Source: Ganoderma boninense (taxonomy: Eukaryota; Basidiomycota; Agaricomycetes; Polyporales; Polyporaceae). From it: a stretch of 64,000 nt of DNA. The notes under the pieces were generated by a model, which saw only the letters and a list, made by a program, of their open reading frames with translations, made no database searches and was not told the DNA's origin. This document shows positions 45,433-56,700 of the stretch, piece after piece; positions within the stretch are counted from its first letter, which is position 1; every line of letters starts with the position of its first letter. Where the stretch lies: the NCBI GenBank assembly GCA_002900995.3, contig CM035313.1:3410001-3474000 (forward strand), given 5' to 3'. The translations under genes were made by a program, and so were the position numbers.

Positions 45433-46200
45433 TGCGAGTACTTACCCTCAGCGCCCCGGTCCCGCTCGGTCTATACGCACATTGCTATGCCCGCCGGCCA
45501 GTTCTTGGCCTTGAAATTTCATCATGCGATACTGATGGGAGAGGTTTCATGAAGGCGTTGTAAAATCGCAGCCGGTTGTCGGTGGCAGGCTTCTCGGCAG
45601 TGGCTGTGGCGGCTGCTGCGGACAAGACTGGGACTACAAGCAGTCTGCGAAGCCATGGTCAATTTTTGGGGTGATAAATTCTTCGAGACGACGCAGTACT
45701 TACCCTAAGCTGTTTGGAAAGACACATGGTGCGAATTGCGCATAGCCAACCAGTTGGTCTTCGAAAGAATTCGAGCTGCAATGATGTTGCTCCTCCGTGA
45801 AGTGAAACGTCGCACAGCATTGGTATGAAAGAGTTTGCGCACCTGTGATATACTCAATAAGCGAATTTGTGACAATAGTCACGTCGTATCGTTTAGAGCT
45901 GTTGATGGCACCGCTGCGATGTCTCTGGTGTCTACGGCCGAACCCGAGACTTTGTCTCGAATACGTTCAAGTCACAGCCCGATGAGGCTCGGCTAAGGCG
46001 ACTGGGGAAGTGCTGGAGCGTCGATTATTGTATATATGTGTTGCCGGGCACTCCGCCAGAACTTGAATGAGTGGCATACAAGCCTACTATAGGCATATTT
46101 TATTCACACCAAATGCGACGGATGTAGTAAGCACAGCATTTACTCACTGATCATGACAGTCCGCGCATTCAACGATCCTGCAGACTACATCTCTGCATCC

Positions 46201-46557
46201 CAAGCAGTGGCTAGCCGGTGCTAGCTTGAAACAGTGCCGGCGCCGCAGTAGTGGAGAGTCCATGCGAGCAGTTTGATCGCAGTTCCAGAAGGGCAATGGT
46301 GCCGGTGGACCATTCTGGTTCTAATGTGCTTGACAGAGAGTAACGACAGCCGGGGGAGGATAGAAAAGGGTCAGTTATGTACTGTAGATGTGCGCCCAGA
46401 CGGACATTCTGGGTGATAATTACACAGCCAACTTACGTTAATCCGAAAGTTCATTGGAGGAGAAGAGTATGGATACAGCCAAAGGTGCAGCATGAAACTA
46501 GGTGTGGAGATGCGAATTGCGATAGATGCAGACGGAAACACACGACAAAACTCAGTA
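46201..46557. other. intergenic, no gene seen
   Basis: Between the upstream end of the inverted arm and the stop of the EF-hand/ZZ gene copy 2. Nothing recognised. Confidence 0.45.
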
Positions 46558-49500
46558 CTAAGGCGTCAACGGCGTCAGTGGCGACGCAGGTGTGGGGAGC
46601 GGCCGTGGGTACGGAGGGGAGGGCGGGAACGCGCCGGCCGTCCACGGGCGGGATGATACCCTGCCTATCGACTCGGACCTCCGCGCGGGGCCGGGCGTCG
46701 ACGCCCTCGAGGACCTCAGGCTGGTGGTGTACAGCGCACCGAGCACCTCCTCGATGCGCGTGAGCTTGTCGTCCATCGCCACGACGCGCTTCTCCAGCGC
46801 GGCGAAGCGGCCGTCCGCGCCGACCATTGCGGACAGCTTGCCGTCAACGCTCTCGACGCGGCCGTCCATTCCTATGAGGCGCGCCTCGAGGAGCTCCAAA
46901 CGCTGCTCGACGCTCAGCGGGCCGTAGTGCACCTCGTCCTGGCATCGGACGAGCGCGTGCTGCTTGTCGTGCGTGCCCACTGACAGGGGGCCTTTGGCGT
47001 CGCAGTCGAGGCAGATGAAGACGTCGTCTGCGAAGTACATGGATGGGAGCGTGATGAGCGAATTAAAACTGGATTGCCACGGTGAAAATTAAAGTGCAAA
47101 GACGGACGCACCTTGGCAGGAGATGCAGTACCAACACGGCTTCGACACCCGCTTCTTGCACACGATGCACGACAGCTTCGCCAGGGTTATCGCCGTGATG
47201 CGACTGTGACGTCGCCAGTCTGCATTCTCCGTCTCCTCTGCTGTTGCGCCTTCCTCCGCGAGAAGGTCCGCAGCGTCCTTGAACGTCAACCGCGCCCGCT
47301 TGAGCGCTGCCCGCGCGGCATGGTCCATCTTCCCGAACTCGCGCAAGTGCATCATTGTGCGCACCTTGAAGACAACGTGGCCGGGGAGGTGCGGGAGGGC
47401 CAGGTCCGGTCGTTTCTCGACATCAACCTCGCTGTCGCGGCAGCGCGGGTCGTCGCACAGGTTCAGTGTCTTATTGGACTCACAATCGAGGCAGACGATG
47501 CGCGGGCCAATGATCGTGCTCTCGCAGTGGTCGCAGTTGACGTCCCTGTAGTATGCGAGCATAAGATCCAACCTGTAAAATAGTACGCGCCGATGACTCA
47601 AACTTACAAGTGTATTGGGGTCGTCCGGAGCTCGTAGTCGTACCGCGTCTCGTACAGTCGCGCGTCCGCCGCAGAGAGCGTCTGGCGGATGCGCGCGAGC
47701 TCCATGACCTCCTCCTCATCGAGATCCGCGTAGTTGAGGCGGATGAGGAGCTCGACGTAGCGCATGCGGTGGTCGCGCCGCCGCTTGAAGTACGACCACG
47801 CGAACGTCCGCACCCCGATCAGCTCGCGCACCGTCGCCGTCGCGTACCGCCACAGCGCGCGCGCCTTGTTGATCTGGAACTCAAGCGGGTCGGGCCGGCA
47901 GCACATGTACATCGCGGGCAGCCGCTTGAAGACGAACCGGTCCGCCGTCGAGTCCATGATGAGCGCACCGCCGTTGCTGGGCTTGACATCGGGGCCTCCT
48001 GCTCCCGCTCCCGCTCCGGGGACTGAGCCCCATGTCCCGGCGAACGTCCGGTCCTTGTCGTAGAGATAGCCGCGGAAGTGGAGGGGCTCGAAGCGCGCGG
48101 CGTACTTAATGACGAAGCTGTAGCAGATCGTGCCGTCCGCTTCGGAGCTGTACTTGCCGTGGAGGTGGAAGGGGGTGCCGTTCGGGGTGCGGGAGGTAGC
48201 CTCGAAGTGGAATGCGTCGACGGCGTGGATGTGGATCGACAGCATCGGTTGGCAAGGGTACAGGTCCCCTTTCGCGATGAACCCGCACCAAGAGCCTAGC
48301 CTATTGGCCTCGTACTGGTATTAGAGAGGTGAGAAGAGGATGTGGGGGGACGCACTCACAGAGACCGAAGGGGCCATTTGGAGGACATATCGAGCTCCGT
48401 TGGTGCGAAGCGGGGCACATCATACCCTGAGGGGTCAAACAAATCATCGCTGTCCAAGGGGTAGTTCAGGATGTCGTCCGGATTCACGTCCTGCGCCTCT
48501 TCGTCGTCGTTGTAGACATGGTCGGGGAAGTCCACGTTCCGACTCCACAGTCCTTCTGAATTGCGCCAGTGGTCGAACTAATTGAGTGTGAGCATCTTCC
48601 AGCGAAGTTCGAACAACTGCGAATGTCCCACCAAACCACTTGCGAGCCCTTTGAACTGTTGGCGCGGATCGAGCTTTTGTTGTCTAAAGATGTCTAGAAG
48701 AGTATGTATGAGAGCGACCCGCATTTCAACGTAACCCTACTCTACCTTGTAGGTCCTTATATCGAAAGTCGACGGCCTGGAGGACCCACTCTATCGTATC
48801 CGCAGCATCCCATAGCTCGTCTTTGTTGATGACTTTCTTGCGCGCGAGGCGCATGACCTCGTAGTCCTTCTTGAGCAAGAGATACAGCATCGGGAAGACA
48901 TACTGACAATGTTTCTTTATAAAGCGAGTTCGGCAGCACGCGCGAGGACACTCACGCACCTTCTCGATCCGCCCTGGACCGGTGACCAGAACCAAGGTGT
49001 CCATGGCATCGATGTCATACCGGACGGCCTCCAGACCTTCGCGTAATCGCTGCTCCTCCTCGTCGATGTAGCTCTGGAACTTCTCTTGGAGCCCTTCTGG
49101 GGGGTAGTACGGCTCAATGGACGAGGTCAGCTCCGAGATGCCGGTCCAGACGGTGTGCAGATACGTGTCAACCGAGCTTCGTACGGCGGGGTGGATGTGC
49201 GACTTTAGCGAGAACATCTTGGCGAACAGATGGTTGATCTTGTCACGATACATCGTTGCTGATATCTGCCACCCTAAGCAGAACACACGTTAGTAGACCA
49301 GGAGCGCACGGACACAAGCATGTGCAGTAGGGGGCGCACCTATCGCCCAATAGGCAAGCCAGTGGACCAAGCTAGATGATCGTTGAACTCAGTAATTGCG
49401 TTGAATTTGCGTGGCGCTCACCTCCAGTCTCGTGGACGAGAAGTGGTGAGGTCATTAGCCTCGGTGACGGTGATAAAGTTGGATGCGTCATCGTCGAAAG

Positions 49501-51422
49501 CCTCAACAATGGGCTGCATCCGGGTTACGTTTATCCACTCAAGAGCCCACTCGTCGTGCTCGTTGATTCGGGACGCTTCGTAATTGTTCGTCCGTTTCTT
49601 CTCTTCCATCTTCTCGCGGAAGTAGTCGCGTAACGCAAGTACGAAGTGGCGGGCCTTCGTGCTACCTCGCCATCCCTGCAATGCAATTAATTGGCATTAG
49701 TGCATAACAGCCACGAATTTCGGGGACGCACCATCTCCTTCCATATTGCATGCAGGTCCTACAGTCAGGATAACGCATAAGCGGATAGCACGACTCCGTT
49801 CAGTGGGGGAGGGCTCACCGGGTCAATTATCCTGTCATGAGGCCCAGCCGTAACAGCGTCGATGATGCGGTCGCCTTCTCGGTGAATCGCCTTTGTGAGC
49901 TCGTCCACGATCTGCCTCCGCTGCATCTCGAACTTGCGCGAGAACGTATGCGAGTTCTTCTCCATCGCCATCTCGACGTCCTCCTTCAGCTCCGACCGCA
50001 ACTCGTCCATGTCGAACGCGACATCGCGTCGCTGCGCCCCCCGAACCTCGACCGCGCCCTCCGACGCCCCGCGGGCCTCGACGAGCTCCTTGAGGAGGCG
50101 TTCGTTGTCCATGACCGCCTGGATCCCCCCACTGTCGTTGATGCGCGCCGCCATCTCCTTGACCTCCGGAGACATGCACGTCTGGAAGTACGCCATCATG
50201 ACGTCCATCCTGCCTCCCCACGGGTGCTCAGCGCTCAGCTACCTCCGAGAAGTCTGACCGTCGGCGTGCCAGCCACTCACCTCTCCCGTATCTCCCGCGT
50301 CGCCTCCCCGAGCGCGTCGAGCTTCGCGTTCGCCTTGTCGACCGCGAGCCCAGTGTGCACCGCGAGCGCGAACTCGAACTCGGCACGGCGCCGGTGGAAG
50401 TGGCCCGCGAAGCGCGCGAGCACGCCCTCCCACTTGGGCCCGGAGACGATCTTGACGACGAGCTTCTTCTTGAGGTACGCGTCGCACGCGTTCGCGCACC
50501 GCTTGATGTCCGCCGCCGTCTCCTCGACGAGGTGCGCCATGCGCGCTTTGACCGAGACGCCGTCCGGCCCCACTTCGTCCTCGCCGTTGATCGTGCGCAG
50601 CCTGCGTGCCACGAAAACGCGTGAGTGAGGGAGTGAGTGAGTGAGTGAGCGGGAGAGGGGAGGCGCACTGGGCTAAAGCCGCCATCATGTCCCGCATGTC
50701 GCCGTACACGGCGAGGATCTTCTTGTCGTTCTCCCTGCGCTTCAGCTCGAGCTCGTACACCGCCCTGAACGCCAAGATCGCCACTGCGCGCACATACACA
50801 CACATACACACACACCGCGAAGATCACGATGCTCGATCAGCGAGCCTGTGCTGCAGACGAGCGCGGCTTACCTCCGGCGAACGGGTGGATCTTGCCGACG
50901 TGCTCGAGCGCCTTCATGAGCGACGCAGTCTTGTCGAAGAACGTGTTCGTGTTGCTCGCGACGCCGTCGACGCTGTTCTGCGAGCGCGTGCCATTGCTGT
51001 TGACATTGTTGTGGCCGAACATGAGCTTCGCCGCGCCGTCCAGCGCCGACGCCCCGCTCTGCATCCGGCCCAGCTTCTTATCTAATACGCAGGTCTGCAT
51101 CCGCCGCGAAGACTCGCAACCACTGGGATGGACACAACGCACCTGAGTCGCCCTTCTCCTTTGTCCGCTGCGCGACGAGCCCGTCGTGCGCCTGGTTGAT
51201 ATGCCGCCACACCTCGTGGTGTTCCGCCGTGTCGAGCCCGTTCATCATTTGCGACTTCGGTGCGTGCCGCTTCGCATGTGCGCCGTCCGTATCCGAGTAG
51301 CCGTCCAGGAGGTCGTATGTCGGGGAGGAGACGGAGGGAGAAGAGATCGCCAGGGCGTCCTTGTGGGCCCCCGGGTACGTGGGCTTGTTGACGTCGGGCC
51401 GTGCAGTCATGTACGTGGTCAT
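46558..51422 (-). CDS. multidomain EF-hand/double-ZZ protein, copy 2
   Basis: Diverged paralogue of the gene at 32654-37206, same domain order, many exons. The start at 51422 gives MTTYMTARPDVNKPTYPG. The N-terminal helical part is HPFAGVAILAFRAVYELELKRRENDKKI. The EF-hand loop reads DDDASNFITVTE, where the usual glycine is asparagine, so calcium binding may be weaker. The beta-rich stretch ends FAGTWGS. ZZ-like module 1 has CDHC, CLDC and CDDPRC with PHLPGHVV; module 2 has CIVC, CISC and CLDC with a QHALVR end. The C-terminal coiled coil (MDGRVESVDGKLSAM) is followed by a proline-rich tail not seen in copy 1. Exons inspected at the 5' and 3' ends join in frame; not every inner junction was worked out. 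Confidence 0.72.
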
Positions 51423-53780
51423 ATTTCTAAATTCTTGAGGACCGAGGATCAGGAAGGACGAGAAAGGACTCGAAGAAGGTGGACTCTGTCGGACGGCGGG
51501 GACAGGCTGAGCGTTGGGCGGGCCTCGCACTGGCAGGAGCCTCCTATATTCGATGCACGGCGCGCGAATGCGTTGATTGATACGATGCAGTTGCTGTCAT
51601 TAATGTCTAACAGGTTCCTGTCAATGTCACTGGTCAGTTCCGCTGTGTCGATCAATCAATTTGTAGTCAAAATGTGGTACTTGCAACAATCTCTTGGCGT
51701 CCAACCCGTCAACTCCATGTCTCTCTTGAGAGGCTCATGGAGTGGGAGCTATAGCAGCGGAAGTCGATAGTGTGTGGCCTTCGTCGCTGTGGTACTTGGT
51801 TCCAAGGTTCCCGGCTGTAATAAGATCATGTTTTTCGCGAGCAGTTCGTGGGCACTCGATGTTTGGGCACTGACAGGAGGCGACATACCGATCCTAGGGA
51901 CTCCGATCAGGGCGCGACATTGTTCAGCTCCGAGAATTGTGCCTGAGTGAAGGAGTCAGTACGAACGCCACTTGCACGACGGGCACAAGCGGGCACAGCA
52001 GATGTTTCGGGATCAGGGAAATGGTCAGGAGACGAGGACGGAATTTTCAAGTTTCTCAGGAGTTTCCGAGGTGATTCGTGGTTGGGGAAACGTGGTGTTT
52101 CCTTTGTGTTTTTACAGTGTTTCCGGAGACCAGAAACGGTCCAAGTTATTTCCACTGAGGGGAAATTGCCAGGAAACGGGCCGGAAACAGGCTGCATTGT
52201 CCGGAAACACAATGTTTTATGTCTGTTTCCGACCCATTTCCCCAAAAATTCCCTCTATGGAAACGCCTCGCCTGTTTCCGATGTCCAAACACAACCGAGA
52301 AACACCCAGAAAACTTGTCGTTTCCTGGACCCCGAAACACCCCGAAAATGACCAAGGAACTTGAAGTTTCCGTACCAGTTTCCATCCTGTTTCCAAACGC
52401 TCGAAACACCCACCTTGTCCGTCGTGTTGGGAAAAGGTTCAGTAATAAGTGAGTATATGCAGCGAACTCAGCACAGGTTGCGGTGCAAAGGTGCAGTGTA
52501 AGAAGCCGTTGGAATGGGGATAAGGCGAAGATGGAATTCTGCGCTTCTGCGAGGCGTTCAATTGCAACACCTCGAAAGAGAAGGAAGCTATTGGAAGACG
52601 CCCGCCGTGGGAGGCCGTGGCGGGCGGAATTGACCCATCCTCAAACCGCACAGCCACGACACCTCGGCTCTCCTCGCCAAGCTCAGCGCGGGATCCATCG
52701 ATGCGAGCGATCGGCTCAATGGACGCAATGTAATTGGCTCGGAATACCTTGTCTAAATCCTCGCATATAGCGAGCAAGACGGAGGGCTCATTGACATTGT
52801 AGTGGCCCGTGTAGCTGAAACCGTCAATAATGCAGTCCTGGAGTCCGCACAGGCAGGCCGCAGAACGGCCCCGAAAACCCGTCAGGCTGATTGCCCAATT
52901 GGAGGCCTCGGTTGCTGAGGACGATCCGGAACGCCTCATCAAAGCCGCTCATCACAACGGTGACAGGGCGGATCAGCCCACCGAGCGCTAACTCATGTCG
53001 ACACCACCTCCGCGGGACTGAAGCGGGAGCTCAACTGAGCTCAAAAGGAGACATCTCTCGTCAACGTCAGCCTCGACGGTCTCTATGAGGGGCCCCAGTG
53101 GACAAAAACATTGGGTTTCGCAACTCCGCTCGGGCGTGGCTGGTTCAATTTCTCCCTTAATTACGGCCTGTATCAGTTCGTTGTCCGGGTTGGTTCGGTT
53201 TCCCCACGTCAATTAATTGAGTTGGACCGGTCCGACTTTGATCTGCACTTGGCGCGTTGATCTGGTATGGCGATCTCGTTCAACCGTCAGACCTGTTTCC
53301 CCAAGTCCCGTCATCTCGGTGTTATGCACCATTTCGTTTCGTGAACTGTCGACCTCAAGTGCACTGTACCCCATCTCGATTAAGATCTCACCGGACGACT
53401 TGTTTGGCATGTGTTGGCAGGAAACCTGTATCTCAGGCTTGCGGTCAGAGTCAGTGTGCTGCTTGTCGCCTTTGCAACCCCAGATCCACGTCCGAGCTGT
53501 GCCCCATCCACCGACCTTCCGTCTTGTGTCTTATTCTTTTAGATTCATGTCAGGGTCCTCCACAAGCCCTGATGAGTGGATCGTCTGTCAGGGCCCCCGC
53601 GGGGCATGCAGGGCAAGACTCGCATATATTAGGATAGGGGGTCCTCCGACTCGTCTCTTCCATCCCTCGTCCGTCCATCACACCCGCCCATCTACCAGGG
53701 GCATTCTGCTTTTTCTCTGTCCTCGTCGCTCACTCTCATCCACATCTCGTGTTTCACAAAGAGATAAGATCGCTGGCGTG
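51423..53780. other. gene-poor region with GTTTCC/GGAAAC-rich block
   Basis: From 52020 to 52430 the hexamer GTTTCC or its complement GGAAAC occurs about 14 times, far above chance (see the repeat entry). Two minus-strand frames, 52439-52942 and 52988-53212, contain protein-like stretches (VNEPSVLLAICEDLDKVFRANYIASIEP; ELIQAVIKGEIEPATPERS) that might belong to one decayed gene, but I could not assign a family or join them. Confidence 0.4.
52020..52430. repeat. dense GTTTCC/GGAAAC interspersed motif block
   Basis: About nine GTTTCC and five GGAAAC hexamers, plus many GAAAC/GTTTC variants, lie in about 400 bp with irregular spacing and both orientations. The pattern resembles subterminal transposase-binding repeats of DNA transposons. 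No TIR pair or transposase could be tied to it here. Confidence 0.6.
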
Positions 53781-56700
53781 ATGCCAGACGATCGCCTCCC
53801 TTGTCGACTGTGCGGGTGCACAGACTTTATTGAATATGAGGCAAGCCTTCTAAGGCTGAACACGGGTCGACCCGCAGGTTACCCGCACCCGAACCCGCGG
53901 GTATTTCCCTTCTCAGAACCTCGACCCACACCCGCACGGGTCCGGGTTAGTGAGCGATCCGCACCCGTGGGTCCGGGTCGCAGGTCTGCGGGTCAACCCA
54001 CAAAGTGACCTGCACCCGTCAAAATACCTGCGGGTACTGCGGGTTGATGTCTTAAGAGTCCAGCTATCTGGCTCAAGACCGACATTATACTGCTTGCTTC
54101 CCTTCAGAGACCACATACATATATATTTACTAGTCCTTCTGGCTGTACAGCGCCCTTCAAGATTGGACAACAGCTTACAAGATGTTCGAAGTGGGACAGA
54201 TATTATCTACATACATAAGCTCTAATCAGATAGCGTGATGACACCCGTAGCCTCGGATGGCGCTTTGTCCGAGGGAGCACGGGCCGCCTTCCCCTTTCCT
54301 TTCTCCTTCCGGCGCAGGAGCTCGATGGCCTCTGATTCGGGGACAAGCTCGGGGTAGCGCGCCCACGACCCGAGCACAGTGCTCGCGCGCACCGACTGTT
54401 CGGATAACGAGTGGCGTAGGCGCGAAACTGTGAGCCGTCCTCGTGAGAATGCTCGTTCCACGTCCATAGAGGTAGCTGCGAAGAGTGTCAGCCACGTACA
54501 ATGGTCAGCACGTAAGGGCGCGGTACGTACCCGGCATAGAGAGAACATCGAGGGCCATCCGGGCGAGGTTCGCGTTCGCGGTGCCATTCTGGAGCGCGTT
54601 GTTCCAGAACTTCAGCGCATCGGTCTGCTTGGTGCGGATGGGCGCCTCGAGATACTCCTCGAGCGGGTCTTCCTCTTCGAGTTCGTCGGCACCCGTCAAC
54701 GAGGCGAGCAAGTCGCGCGCCGCTCGCGCCTGCACAGGTATTATAGCGCGTCAGTTGTTTCGAGTCAGTGGAGTGTGCGGGTGGACTTACCGCGGACGTG
54801 CGCGAGCCTCCGCCGCCACGAGCCTCGGAGGCTGTATCCTCACGAGGCGCGCCGGGTGCTGAGTCGTCTCCCGCGGGATCGGACTGGTTGCGGTAATTGG
54901 TGTCCCACTCGGTGTGGAGAAGCTCGAGCGCGTCGTCTACCCACTGGCGAGGCCAGCGCGCACGCGCGAAGTACTTCTTCTTGTAGCAAGGATGCAGAAC
55001 TGGATAAGAAGTTAGTGCATGGTCTAACACCCGGGTTAGAATTGGTCTTAGAGGGACTTACACATCGCAATCCGGTAGAATGGGGTCTCGTCGGTATGCC
55101 TGTAGTACTTCTGCAAAATGGTGTATCCTTTGTGTGCCGCTGCGCGGATGATGGGGAGTTTTGAGACGTCGTCGCGGGTGTCCTCCAAACGCCTCGTCAT
55201 GACATCAATCCAAGGAATGACGTCATGGAGGAGGGGCGTCTGGGAATGCGAGATGGCCGTGGTCGCTTCCAGGAATGTCTGGCGGTGATAACAGAGGCAT
55301 GAAGTCAGTACGCATCGTGATACTATACCGAGGTTTACTGACCGCGAGTAGTTCGTGGAGCTGTTCCAGAATGGGCCAGTCGTCGTCGTCTATGATGAAG
55401 CGCCGTAGACGGACACCTTGGTTTTTGTTGAACTCCGCCTTGTCGCAGACGTCGAATAGGATCGGTCTTAACTCGAGGCCGCGGTCGAGTACCATGGTGA
55501 CTGTGTTCCAGCGTGTGCGAACAGCGCGCACAAGGACCTCGCTCTTCTTGCCTGCGGCCTTGGCCTGCGAAGCCATCTCGGCCCGCACAGTGGGACTGTT
55601 CCACACCTTCTGCGAAAGTTTAATTATCTACGGAAGAACATTACATGTTTCCTACTTAACGGCGATGTCTTTCAGTCAATGGGCAGTACGCGCACCTTCT
55701 GCAGGGTCAAACGACCGAGCTTGAGGTCGGCATCACTGAGCTTGATCTTCTCGCGCGCGTCGGCGCCCTCCTCCGCGATGACTGCGTCGTCGGCCTCCTC
55801 GCGCGCGAGGTCCGCGTCCTCGTCCTCGTCCTCGTCGTCGATGTCCTCTGGGTCGTCAAGGGCCGATATGTCCTTATCGGTCTCGCCTACAGCCTCAGCC
55901 GTGACCTTCTGTCCAAACTGCGAGAGGATTGCCTAGAGTGCAAACAAGTTTAATCAGTGTGCGCTTCATGGTAGCAAGGATACGCCATAACGAACCTTCA
56001 CAACGAGGTTAATAACATGGCCGAAACAGCGAACGCGCGCGTCCAGGCCGCGAAAGGCGGGGTTGAGCCTTTTCATGACCTTGAGCATCTTCGCGTTGTT
56101 GGATGCGTTGTCGCAGGTAACACCGAGCACCTGCGAGGGGGAGTCAGATGAGGTTCGAGGCGATTGGGTCCTATTCACCATACCTTGTCCACGATCCCGA
56201 ACTCCTCGAGGAGCGCCATAAGCTTGTGCGCGAGGTACTCGCCGGTGTGTCCCTTCGCTAATCTGTGGGCGAATAGGCTGTCAGTTGGGCATATCCCGAA
56301 ATGGTTCACAGTAATTGACGTACTTAATGAAATCAAGAATGACGTGCATGATTTTGCCGTTTTCGTGCCAATGCGCGGTGACTCCGAGGAACGAGATAAC
56401 GTTTGGCGAAGTCCAGCCGTCAATGCAGATATGGATCTTCCCGGGAAGTCCCTGCAATAGCATGTTGATCAAAACCGTCCTGGGATCAAATGTGTGTAGG
56501 TTCTGTACCTGTAACTTGGCCCGCACTCGCACACGGGAGTCCTCGAAAACATCTTGCAGGTCGCGTGACACTGTCACACGCGACGGGATCTCGACGCGCG
56601 CGAAGAGCATGCGCAATAGCTCTCGGAACTCCAGATCCTCGACGATTGAAAACGGGCGATGGCGTCTGGCAATCCACATCGCGAGCAGGAATCGGACGCG

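Larger units (their letters stand above)
43095..46200 (-). repeat. right arm of the ~3.1-kb inverted duplication
   Basis: Complement of 27210-30320. Beyond the gene, the match continues through the leader and upstream DNA to a shared stretch near 46180 (GATGCAGAGATGTAG) with more indels. A minor insertion of a TATATA-rich piece is present near 46025. Confidence 0.85.

Noticed and set aside
27210..46200. The two 3.1-kb inverted arms as ends of one giant transposon
   Set aside because: The arms are ordinary gene-containing DNA with no terminal motif or target duplication, and the enclosed genes look like normal host genes.
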